Shown here: positions 1 to 10,800 of the stretch, piece by piece
Position numbering within the stretch: the first letter of the stretch is position 1
Layout of the letters: the number at the start of each line of letters is the position of its first letter
Notes under the pieces: generated by a model
Told to the model about the DNA's origin: nothing
The model's input: the letters and a program-made list of their open reading frames with translations, nothing else
Database searches by the model: none
Program-made: the position numbers and the translations under genes
Source: Apostichopus parvimensis
Lineage: Eukaryota; Echinodermata; Holothuroidea; Aspidochirotida; Stichopodidae
NCBI GenBank assembly: GCA_000934455.1
Contig: KN890080.1
Coordinates: forward strand, 7,714 to 31,828
Length of the DNA stretch: 24,115 nucleotides
Reading direction: 5' to 3'

Positions 1-420
1 AAATATTTAAGTGCTGTTATCATGAAATAAAACATGCTCAAGAGCACTGTACAAAAGAACCAATTCCTGGAATATAAAATTACCAAACTTAAGAAAACCT
101 AAAAGTAATAACAACAGCAGTAAAAGTAAAAAAAATGACATAAGACAGGGTTATAAACCACAATAAAGAACATAAAAAGATAAATATACATAAAAATGGG
201 CACAGTAATGTGAATAAAACAACGAATAAGATTACTGCCCATACTCAAGCCTAAAAAGTTAAGTTTTTAAATGTTTTTTAAAAGTGTCAATAGATCTGAG
301 ATGTGACATTTGTTACTCCCTCTGAGAACATACACTGCAACAAAAGGGAGGGAACAGCATGTGGATAAAGGTATGACGCACATAGCGGATCATTGTGTGT
401 TTGGATTAGGTGTAAAGATA
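1..420 (-). mobile_element. Decayed 3' end of a non-LTR retrotransposon (LINE)
   Basis: Read on the - strand, 297-259 encodes RSIDTFKKHLKT and a stop, a hallmark of reverse-transcriptase C-termini in LINEs (S-F-K-x-x-L-K-T-x-L-F). Further 3', at 50-1, comes ACAGTGCTCTTGAGCATG ... CAGCACTTAAATATTT, the small hairpin and A/T-rich tail typical of RTE- or CR1-like 3' ends in marine animals (stem AGTGCT 10-15 with AGCACT 43-48). Upstream the frame is interrupted, so the copy is old. The inner limit near 420 is approximate and the 3' end may extend past the window edge. Confidence 0.5.
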
Positions 421-1782
421 AGGAAAACACCCTAATTGTTTAATAAGTGAGCAATACAGGGGCGAACCCAGGATATCATAAACAATGGTGATGTCCACCC
501 CCCCCCCCATACCCTTCTACATTCTGGTACAGCGCTTTAAACACCCTTTAGATTACACACACACATACAAAGTATATAAAATAAAATATTAGTAATTAAT
601 ATTATTATTCTTATATGTTATATCTAGTACGAAAAAAAAAGCTATAAAGGTGGAAGTTGAAACAATGTGTTTCTAAATCGTAGCATATATACATTGTAAC
701 GTTAAAAGTAACAATTTCAAGGCATACGTGGGCGAATAGTTTTTCACTTTGTGGCCTCAAAGTAGAAAAAAAATGAAGAAGGTATTAACTGAGCTCTGAG
801 TTTAAGTATGCTTGACGTCATAACACCGATACCATCTACGTGATAAAAATCAAATTGTTATCAAAACTTGCGGGAGAACAAGCTAATAAAAACTCAGACG
901 GAATCAGTGACCGGTTTGGCAACCAATTCACACAGATTACAGGAACTACTGTAAAGTAATGTACCACAGTAAACAAACTGGACCGTGCTGATAAATCCGT
1001 AGGCACGGAGGATATGTGTAATCCCAACAAATGCATCAAACTGGATTTGTTGGGATTACACATATCTTTAGTTCTTACTCTAATCCTATTAGCACATGCT
1101 ACCGATTTATAGCCCGATCCAGTTTTTACTGTTGTTACTGTGTTCCCAGTGTGTATCAGGTGGGTGTGTAGATTGTCATGTATTGCTTTCTGTTTGAATT
1201 AAGGTAAGCAAGCACTAAACGTAAAGTTTTAATACTTAATAACGATATTAGTCTCTGCTTTAAAATAATAAAAAAAAATACTCCCCGTTTTTTTTTTTTT
1301 TATAAATTTGGTGTAATATCGCGGAGATTTGTTTTTGCGTGAAATCCGTACATGTAGATAAATAAATCGTAAACAATAACATCAGTGTTGATAAGATCTT
1401 TTTTTTCAAAACTGTGTCATGCGATGCCCTTTATCAAACCGAGGCCTATACCTCGTGAAAGCAGAGATATTGTCAACAGTCTCAGATCAATAATAAAAAC
1501 AAATAGAAAAAGAAAGAAATAACAAAAAGTATTGTAAATAATTTTTAATAAAAAAATTCAGCGTTGAATCCTTTAATGTTTGGATTATATTGTTTTTTTT
1601 TTTCTTTTTCAATTTGCTATTGGTTTCTTCACTGAACTTAGTTTGTCAAGAATATTGCTTCAAGTATTTTTGTTGTTGTTGTTTGTTAATTTGTTTTTAC
1701 TTTGAGTTGGCTAAGTTTGTTTTGAATAATTAAAAGGTTAAACTCATTATTTATGCCCTTCTCTCTCTCTTTTCTTCGACAG
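421..1782 (+). other. Upstream intronic DNA before the S1 exon
   Basis: Presumed intron preceding exon a. It holds a C11 run at 498-508, a short CA repeat near 556, a CRE palindrome at 813-820, the fold-back element at 930-1202, and T-rich tracts leading to the S1 acceptor. No pre-S1 channel exon was found. Confidence 0.6.
930..1202. repeat. Fold-back element with a perfect 21-bp inner stem
   Basis: GATATGTGTAATCCCAACAA plus A (1011-1031) is the exact reverse complement of 1046-1066, with a 14-base loop. Outside this, 965-1007 (CACAGTAAACAAACTGGACC ... ATAAATCCGTAG) pairs imperfectly with 1092-1142 (CTACCGATTTATAGCCCGAT ... TTACTGTG). Weaker complementarity continues towards 930 and 1202. 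Such a palindromic unit resembles a MITE or fold-back transposon; no terminal target-site duplication was established. Confidence 0.7.
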
Positions 1783-1860
1783 GCGTTGGTGGCGATAGCT
1801 GTTGCGGTAAACGTTTGGCTTATCATATTAAGGATCTCTTTTAAAGAATTAGAAGATGAG
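1783..1860 (+). CDS. CNG channel exon a: transmembrane helix S1
   Basis: Encodes 26 residues, including the hydrophobic run [18 protein letters not shown], which aligns with vertebrate CNG S1 (a Trp in mid-helix, then the ARACFxELQ-like end). The acceptor is TTTTCTTCGACAG after a long pyrimidine tract; the donor is GAG|GTAAAA. It enters and leaves in phase 0. Family comparison says the preceding exon should encode a DPSG-type pre-S1 segment. I found no convincing match in 1-1782, so the upstream intron is probably longer than the window shows. Confidence 0.9.
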
Positions 1861-4800
1861 GTAAAAGAAAAACATATATGCTAATGTAAAAACAAAGTAA
1901 AGATTTAATCTACTGATTTAAAAAAAACAGGCAACTGCTTCACCCTGTCAAAGCAAGCAAGGATCGTAGCCTTATACATAATGAATATTTCCAAACAGAA
2001 CGTGAACTGCTCTCTGCGGTCACCACCACCCCCAGTAGGGGGAAGGGTCACCCCAAAGGGGGGGGGGTGAGTGAACTGTCATGTTGGTATTCCACTGCGC
2101 CTCAATTTACGTGACCAATTGGTAATTAAGGCAATTGTTGCATTATGATGACAAACATACAGTAAGAAAAGTCGTGAGCCAGATCAAACTCATGGGACAA
2201 TTATATTCCTCGACCCCCATATTGAAGTTTTCAGTTTCCTTAAATATATCATGAAAAGATAATACGTTATTATTTACCCCATTTCCACGGATCTCCTCAT
2301 TAACCACGGGCTCCGTGTTGTACCCCTCTCCCTCCCTCCCTCTCCTCCCTCTCCTCCCTCCCCCCCCAACCACCCTCTACTCCAAACCTTTCGTCAGTCG
2401 AGCGTACTGTAATATCAATCATTGTGAAAATTCACGAAAACATTTGAATTCAGTGAATGTGATGTTTGCATTTTCTATTTACTGGCTAACAGTTAAAGAA
2501 GGATTTCACAGAATGTGCACATTACGACATATCTCTTACATCTACCGCCCATCCCATTCTACCGCTCCTCCCTCCCTAATCCTACACCTTCCCCCATTCC
2601 CCACGAGAATGACTAGACACGTGACTTATACAATTGTTCATATGTTTTATCCTCCCTAGTCCGTTTCCAGTTCAATATTCAATCTGATTGATACGATATG
2701 TGACGCTGTTTATCTCCTCGACGTGGTGGTGAACTTTCGAATGGGTTACTTGGAGCAAGGCCTCTTGGTATGAAAATATTTAAGAATACAATAGTATTTA
2801 ATATAATGGGGAAGAAACAGAGAGAGAACGAGAAAGAGGTGGAGAGAGAAGGGGAGGGGGGGGGGGCGGGTCAGGGTCAGGGAAGAGAGAGTTTTTGTCA
2901 TGTCACTCATTTATAACGCAACCAGTTGCTTTACAATTATCATATTTTATGTTCCGTCAAGATGGGGGGCAGCACATGACCAAAGCAACGCGAGGCACTT
3001 ATCGATCGAAATGTTCGGTCATGGCCTCGACATTCAAAATGTCACAAGTCACACGTGTTACCTCCGAAACCTCAGTTGGCCCTCTCAGGGTTACTCTTGG
3101 CTTTCCGGACTATCGCCATCCCGTGTATAGCCCATAATAGATACCCTCGAGTCCCAAAAAACGACAACCGGAAATGAATGCTGTGCCTCTGGTTTGTCCA
3201 TATCATATTATATGACGATAACTTTCGATATGAATTACATTCATGAATAAATATATTTCTATATTAATGGTATCAGTTCTTCAAATATTTGACTTTTACC
3301 GCAACTCTTTCAGGTTACAGATCCAGTGAAACTAAGTCAAAATTATTACAACAAGCGTTCCTTTCGTCTGGATTTACTGTGTCTAATGCCTTTGTACATG
3401 CTGGTACCGTCCACAGGTTAGTCTGACAGAAAATATAAGATTACCAAAAACGTTACATATTTGCCCCTTTACAACCCCCCTCCAAATGGGGGGGGGGGGA
3501 TACCAACCGGTGATGTGAATATGTCCTGTTTTCTCTTTGTACATGAGAACGTACATGACAAAACAAAACTGTTTTTTTGTACTTTTCACAGTGGCCAGGA
3601 TTCTCACTTATATATGTATGAAACCATGTCGAATTTTGTATTTTTTTCTCCCAGTTGATATCATCTGATCATGGTATGTGTTCAACGATCAACAGCTAAT
3701 TTGCATAATGAGTTTCGGTCGAAAGCATGGGCTAAAAAGTATCAACAGCTTATAAACCTGATATGTAGAAATCTAACCAATTTAAAAAGAACTAAACGTG
3801 ACCAATGCGATAAGACGTTAATATTATACATGAGCCACCAGCCCCCCCCCCCCCCAAAAGAGAAATGGTTTGGTACTTGAAAGAATAACGCACGTTTCAT
3901 TTCTATACCACTTTTTCTTCCTTGTTGCTGTTTCTTTTTCATTTTTGAAATATTTTTCAATTGAGCGTCATAAATCCATTTGTGCAATGCATGATGAAGA
4001 ACACGGAAACGGAACGTAACTTTTTTCTTTCTTTTTTAAACAAAATCTGTTTTAGAACCTGCACGCTGCTTGCAGGGTCTGGGCAAAACGGTTAAGATCT
4101 AACAGCAATAACACAAACAACAATAAACTAAAAAAAAAAAATTAAAAACAACCTCAGATCTTTCAGTGTCACCGACGTTCTCGAGTGGACACTCCATTTC
4201 TGCACACTCTGCTTTTCATCCATTATGTAGATTTTCTTTTAAACTTGATTGCACAAATGACACTTGTACGCTGCTACGTCTAAATCTATACCTCTTGAAA
4301 TAACTATTGCTGAAATATTCTTAATAAATGTCAATCAAATAGTCTTTAATATCCTCATTTTTTGATATTTTTCTCTCTTTCTTTAGATTATTTTCCTGTC
4401 ACTGCACTTCGTCTTCATAGACTTCTCAAGATGTATGCTTTAGAGACATTCTTTGCCGTCTGGGATAGGTAAGACGTTTTTTCGTCAAAGCATAAATACT
4501 TTGAATTCCAAAAGGAATATATTGCAGCATTGCGAATGATCTTGCTAGAACGCACCTTCAGTATCATGCCATATATGGGCTTATAAAAAAAGTCCTTTAA
4601 TTAATAAAAAAATAAAACATATAACGTATAAGATGTATTATTGTGACGTATACTCTTCACGTATTCAACGCCTCACACACTTACATGATATTACGTACAT
4701 AGAGCCTTGTTAAAATGAACTGCATTTCACTACGTTACATTACATTGTATTAAATTACATACATTACATATATTACACTACTTTACATGACATGATATGA

Positions 4801-7800
4801 TATGACATGACGTTACATTACATCACGTTACAAGACATGCCATGACATTACAATACTACATCAATGACGACACATAATGGACTTTCGTTTCCATCTGAAC
4901 AGGGCCACAAAATTAATGTTCCTGTGGTCAATTCAAGCGTCAATGTTTATCGTCTAATTTAAATATCAACAAGTATTATATCGATTAGTAGTTAAAGAAT
5001 GAGTCTAATTCAAATATCAACAAGTATATTTTCGATTAGTAGCTAAAGAATGAGGCTTACCAAGGTGTGAATGTGTGTGTGTGGTGGGGGGGGGGGGGTA
5101 GGTGTAACCACTTTGTATGTGGATTCCGTTGAAGATATCTTCATACAACACTGCCTTATTTCTCCACACCTTACGACCTGTCCACATAATGTCAAAACCA
5201 ATCGGTACAAGTGTTAATTCTTCCAATTTACAATTATGATACTGTTTTACAATACGTCACAATAATATATCTTTAGTATGTAAAATAGCAGCATTTCCCC
5301 TCATATATACCATTTTATTTCTTCTCTCATTCTTTACAGTCGCACAAGTAATCCTAACCGTCACCGAGCTACTAAACTGGCGTTTTATTTGGCTGGCGTA
5401 ATCCATTGGACTGGTTGTATTTACTTCATGGTCTCAAAGGTATGAAAACCTAATTCACGATCTCCCTAAAACAATGAAACCTAATTCACGATCTCCCTAA
5501 AAGAATGAAACCTACTTCATGATCTCCCAAAAAGAATGAAACCTAATTCATGATCTCCCTAAAAGAATGAAACCTAATTCATGATCTCCCTAAAAAGAAT
5601 GAAACCTTATTCACGATCTCCCTAAAAGAATGAAACCTACTTCACGATCTCCCTAAAAGAATGAAACCTAATTCATGATCTCCCTAAAAGAATGAAACCG
5701 AATTCATGATCTGCCTAAAGAATGAAACCTAATTCATGATCTCCCTAAAAAGAATGGAACCTTATTCACGATCTCCCTAAAAGAATGAAACCTACTTCAC
5801 GATCTCCCTAAAAGAATGAAACCTAATTCATGATCTCCCTAAAAGAATGAAACCTAATTCATGATCTCCCTAAAAGAATGAAACCTAATTCATGATCTGC
5901 CTAAAAGAATGAAACCTAATTCATGACATCCCTAAAAGTATGAAACCTAATATCATAATCTCCCTAAAAATGAAACCAATTCATGATCTCCCTAAAAGAA
6001 TGAAACCTTAGCAGATTTTATAAAATACATTTGTTCAAATATCAAACTTGGGTTTGGGGCGATGAGGGGGTGGGGGCTGGGGATACATTACTTTGTTTGT
6101 CATTGAATATAATTATAGTTTTCTCTTCTTCATGTTGTTAAAAGTCCGCCGTAGTCCGGTCCCCTAATTGCTTGTTCATATAAATAAGGGATCTCAAGCA
6201 TTTTTTTTCGTGTTATGGTCAAATTTTGGTATGCCTGCCAGGTGTTGGTCAAATGATATTACAATATTAATCAATCTTTAATAAAAAGTATAATAATAAA
6301 AAACTGCGAGAAACTAACGAATCCATTCGATTAGGGAATTTTCGTCGCCCAGACACTAATATTACTAATTAATTACGTTCAAAGAAAAAAACAAAAAGAA
6401 TAAGAAATTCGAAATTGCTGGATTTGACTTGGGAGTAATGGGAGGGGTGGGTAGGGGTGGGGGGTATAAAAGTATGCAAGTCAAGTCAAGTCCCTGGTTT
6501 TACACACTCAACACAAACATGTTGCATTACATCTAGGACAACATTGAGAATTGAGCGGTATAGTTCACAGGCAGAAAGAAACATTTATCACATTGTATAC
6601 AATACATCTAGGTGCTTCAAATCCTCTCCCTCAACATTTGTCGGAATTAATTATTAAAATATTTTAACTAAATTCAGTGTGTTTTCGAACAGCGTGCATG
6701 CAGATGTTGACAATTATGTAACTCAATACTCTCCGATTATTTTTTTTCATGTAAAATATGCATGCCCTATAGGGACGGCAAACAAAGTTAATGTCAACTA
6801 GTATTTTTAACACTGTCACAGTAGTTTATATTATTCAAAGTTTTGGTGCCATTTTGTTCAGGAAAAGGAAAATTTATTTAGGTATTCGACATATATCCAG
6901 AATTGAACGTTTAGCAAGTGAATATCGCTGAAATCAATTCAACAACTCAGGTTACATGTTGGCACCACAGCTAGTTTATCAGCTGTCCATCTTGTGTCCC
7001 TGATTTAAACAAGGATTTAGATCAAAGGTCATTGGTTTCATCCCTCTCATACTTCCTCTCCCCCCCCCCCCCCCCCAGCCTCAGATATCATAGAATTTCA
7101 AGTCATGTTTAAAAAAAATTAACAAGCATTTTACTGTCATACTCCAAGCATTTTCCTTGCTGAGACAATTCTTTTCTAATGTATCACTCCTCAATATATA
7201 ACTAGGAATTTGAGCATTAGCCTATGAGGCAAATATCTAGGGTAGCCCAAGGTCAACCGCCCCCAACATCAATGGACCTCTGTCTTCCAGACAAGACACT
7301 GAGTTTATTTTTTCGAGTTGTGCCTGCAACACGTAATGAAGGAGGGAGTAGGGGGGGGGGCGGCGCAGGGAAAAACATGTACATATATGGCTATAATTAT
7401 TATTGTTAGCCATTTTAAGCGCATTCAACATTGGTGGCTATAAACCGACGACAATTACCATATGAACATTGAGGAGAAATGCATGACGTCATCATCAAAT
7501 AAATATATTGAGAACCTCAGAAGATACAGTTAACACGCAGTAACCTTATATTTTGCTGGACAGAGGTACATGGCGTCATTATAATCAAATATGCACCCAC
7601 AATGTTTTAATTAGCTGGATTTTAACTCATAAAACACTAACGGTTTGCTGGGACACAGTTACTAAATGTTGTACGGTTTGCCAATTAACTAAATATAGCC
7701 CTAGACTTCACTTTATATATTACACAACGTATTTTCCAAGAAGTATACTCTCTATGCTTGATGTCTTTTTATTCAGGTTTTGATTAAATTGACCCAGGGG

Positions 7801-10800
7801 AGTAAAACGTGAGTGTACAGAAATTGCACTCGAACTAAACGTACGTTTATGACGTCACGTCAATTGCTGTTCAAATCGAAAACAGACGATGTTGTTATTT
7901 AAATAAGGAGTTGGCAAATACCTGTTTCAAATTGAAACATAAAAGAAAAAATGATAGTGAAGTAAGGTACACTATAAAATGTTTTGAAAATAACGTTCAA
8001 TGACAAGACTGCATCGCGGTAAAGCGATAACCTTTCTTAAACTGTCGTTTTGTCGAGAAGTTGTAAGTGCATATGACACGCTCCCTCCCAACCATGCATT
8101 ATATTTGACGCTTCGTTTGCACGCCGAGAGCACCCTTACCCTTCGCCTTATACAAGTTAATAATAGTATAGGCCTATGCGTACTAATGAAACATTTAGGC
8201 CTAGCCTATCTAAACCTAGACGCTGTGTTGACAGTTTTTAACTTACCGTAGGTTTATTCTGGCAAGCTTTCCTTTTTGTCCCACACGTACAGCAAGAATT
8301 GCAGTAGGCTCCTAGTCCCTTGCACGGACACCCAGCTCCTGCTCGGTCCATTGTCCTAGTGCTGGGCTGTCTCTGCCAGGTGTTAATTACAACATGAAGG
8401 GTCTCCACCGGAAAATGATTGTAACGTTAGTTCAGATGACATCTTTGTTTCTAATTTTCAAAGACAGTTTTTCGAAATCCACAAAAGATTCGTTCGAGCG
8501 AATGTTTCGGCGGTGGTATTAAATGTAGTGTCATATATTGAAGGTTAGTTGTCAACTGGTTGCCTGTACTGTAAGTCTGTAGACACACATACAGCACACA
8601 CAACAACAGTTCCGATTCGGTTAGTGCGATGAGGACTGTACATATTATGTGCGCATGCACTTCATATTGCCGCTGTGGCAACAACGCCTGTGTTTTGCAC
8701 ACATGTGTTCGGCAGACTTCTTGGAAATTGGTGGTCAGATACCATTTATACTTCTCTCTTACCTAAAGTAGAATCCATCTTACCAGTCACCTCCGATATT
8801 TGCGCATAGTGTAATAATTTATAATAGGGCAGTATATATATTTTAAAATTTAAAAGCTTGACATTGAATACTGAAAACCTGTTAAAACCTCTTATATCAC
8901 AATGAACAATGCTGTTTGGCAACAAACCTTAAACCAATGAGAAAATTGAAAAATAAATTGCTGTCGATATTTCATGACGACCACGCCTCTTTAACTATGC
9001 ATTGGTGCGGTTTTACTGACACTTTTCTTGTTGTTTCCTTAGTATGAAGGGTTTGGCTCAAACGAGTGGGTTTACCCAGAAAGCGTTAACACGGACTCAT
9101 TTTCTACGTGAGTATTAATAGTGTTCGATATTCACACTTCACACTTCACTTTCCCCACCCCACCCCACTCCCACCGCACTCCACCCACCCCACCCAACCA
9201 TTATTTACAAATCCGTCCACTCCCATTACCCTACCGTTTTATAAGATATAAAACAGACTACAATGATTTGGCTGCTCCCAATTACCGAGTCCTTCAACCT
9301 TTTATTTTGCAAAACAGAAAAAAAAAGCGTAACCAAGAAATACAATTTTAATGTTGTGTTATATCATTTGTAAATTGCTGAAAGTTTATTCGTATAATTT
9401 TAGTAAATAGAGACGACTAATTGTTTTTCAAGTACCTTATCTTCTCTCTAATGATCGTGTACTGTTTCACAACTATGATGTATGGTATTACAATTGTGAT
9501 GGATTGTATCACAAACATGTGACAATTTCCATGCAAAGTGCAATTTCGTAACACATAATTATGTATTTTACAATTATTATGAATGAATACACCATTCAAC
9601 TCGCGAATTGTTACACAGAATTTTGAATTTTCATATAGCCCTAAGGCAAATATGCGATGTATATCTATTCAATTATTCAGGGTATTTTGGTAGCTTCCAT
9701 TGTAAATAACCATTATTTTGATGTACGTATTTGTGATTGACAGATGGAAACACAGTCCAACCAGAAACAAACCATCAATATTTGCATTTATATACCTAAA
9801 GGCAATATTTTCCAGGAAGGCTGTTTGAATTCACACTGTTTTTCGAGTGTCATCTGTATTCTGCTGTTCAAGTATATGCCTACCTTGAAGATTTTATTCA
9901 TTTCGGTTAACTACATTAAAGAAGACGAAAAAGAAATAAAGTTAGTGCATCTTGTGTTATCTATCGGTGCATCATATTTTCGCTTAAAGATAGAATTTTT
10001 TAATTCAAGAAGCTTTATCTTTTATATCGCTTTACTCGTGCGGAAAGCGAATTGAAATGGATTGAAATAATTGAATAGGTATATGTGACTTTGTAAAAAT
10101 CTCAATTTGTCAGTTTCTTCGTCATTACAGAAAATATATCCGGGTCATTTATTGGTCAACTGTTACCTTGACAACAATTGGTGGGACAGAAAATCCAGTT
10201 ACTGATTTGGTAGGCTTAAAGCTTTATTTTCTTCGAGTAGAAAAGCTTGAAAAGCGGAACAAATGGTTGCCAGGGGTAACATAACTATACACAATTCTGC
10301 ACGCTCAACAAATAGAGCCGCCAATATTGTAATGCATATTGTTGAGTTTATTTTTGAATGTTTTGCACATCCATAGATATTACAGTCCTATAGCAAGGAA
10401 GTTCAGCAGCTGTACTAGTCAAGTTATAATTTCAATAGACGAAGAAAAAGTCAAATATACTAAAAAAGTTGGATTTTGTAACACATGTCTACGTAAAATT
10501 CCTAAAAAATAACGACTTTTTATACCAAAGTTTCGGCTTTTCTCCCAACCCTTGGGTTTCGTGTCTCAGAATTTCAACTACTTTCTTCCAAAGCGTCCAC
10601 TGTATTCTCCTATATACTATGATACGATTATTTCGACTATTTAATATCAAAGTGAGCCATTCTGGTCTCTTAACAGGATTCATCTTACGCACTCTCCGTA
10701 ATTAACCCTACATAGCGTTCACCCTGCCTAACTCGGGGCGACATCTGAATAGGTTGTTCGTTCTAAGTTAGAATTTCCTCCAGCTGTACTCAGTCTGAAT

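Larger units (their letters stand above)
4469..5339 (+). other. Intron 4 (871 bp)
   Basis: Holds a degenerate TTACAT/GACAT simple-sequence stretch (about 4728-4860), a 51-bp two-copy tandem repeat (4953-5054), and a TG-dinucleotide run leading into G13 at 5086-5098. No gene or RNA was recognised. Confidence 0.8.
5440..9042 (+). other. Intron 5 (3603 bp)
   Basis: Starts with the 31-bp minisatellite (to about 6008). After that the sequence is AT-rich, with a C17 run at 7060-7076 and a G10 run at 7351-7360. Two CRE palindromes lie at 7484-7491 and 7850-7857. A CpG-richer part at about 7990-8530 contains an antisense cysteine-rich mini-exon. I see nothing recognisable in 6010-7050 or 8720-9042. 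Confidence 0.75.

Noticed and set aside
450-470. GGGTTCGCCCC on the - strand, resembling a tRNA B box
   Set aside because: No A box, acceptor stem or anticodon arm at the right spacing.
457-508. CAGGGGCGAACCCAGGAT, like the terminal repeat of hAT-type DNA transposons or MITEs
   Set aside because: No matching inverted terminus or 8-bp target duplication was found downstream, so one end alone cannot support an element.
1119-1155. Possible pre-S1 channel exon (frame reading DPVFTVVTVFP followed by AG|GTGGGT)
   Set aside because: It would end in phase 2 while exon a needs phase 0, it lacks the aromatic pre-S1 residues, and it lies in the outer arm of the fold-back element.
2315-2659. 114-codon open frame on the + strand
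   Set aside because: It runs through a CTCCCT low-complexity tract, has no known motif, and ends at the S2 acceptor, inside an intron.
2669-2670. Second AG acceptor before the S2 exon
   Set aside because: Would break phase with exon a, which ends at a codon boundary.
7553-7783. Short frame with CCTVCQLTK, recalling the zinc-binding part of retroelement integrases
   Set aside because: Only a few residues agree, spacing of the other metal ligands is wrong, and no neighbouring element parts were seen; too weak to call a fossil.
9744-10055. 103-codon open frame on the + strand
   Set aside because: AT-driven composition, no domain, and it lies in intron 6 between two well-supported exons without usable splice signals.
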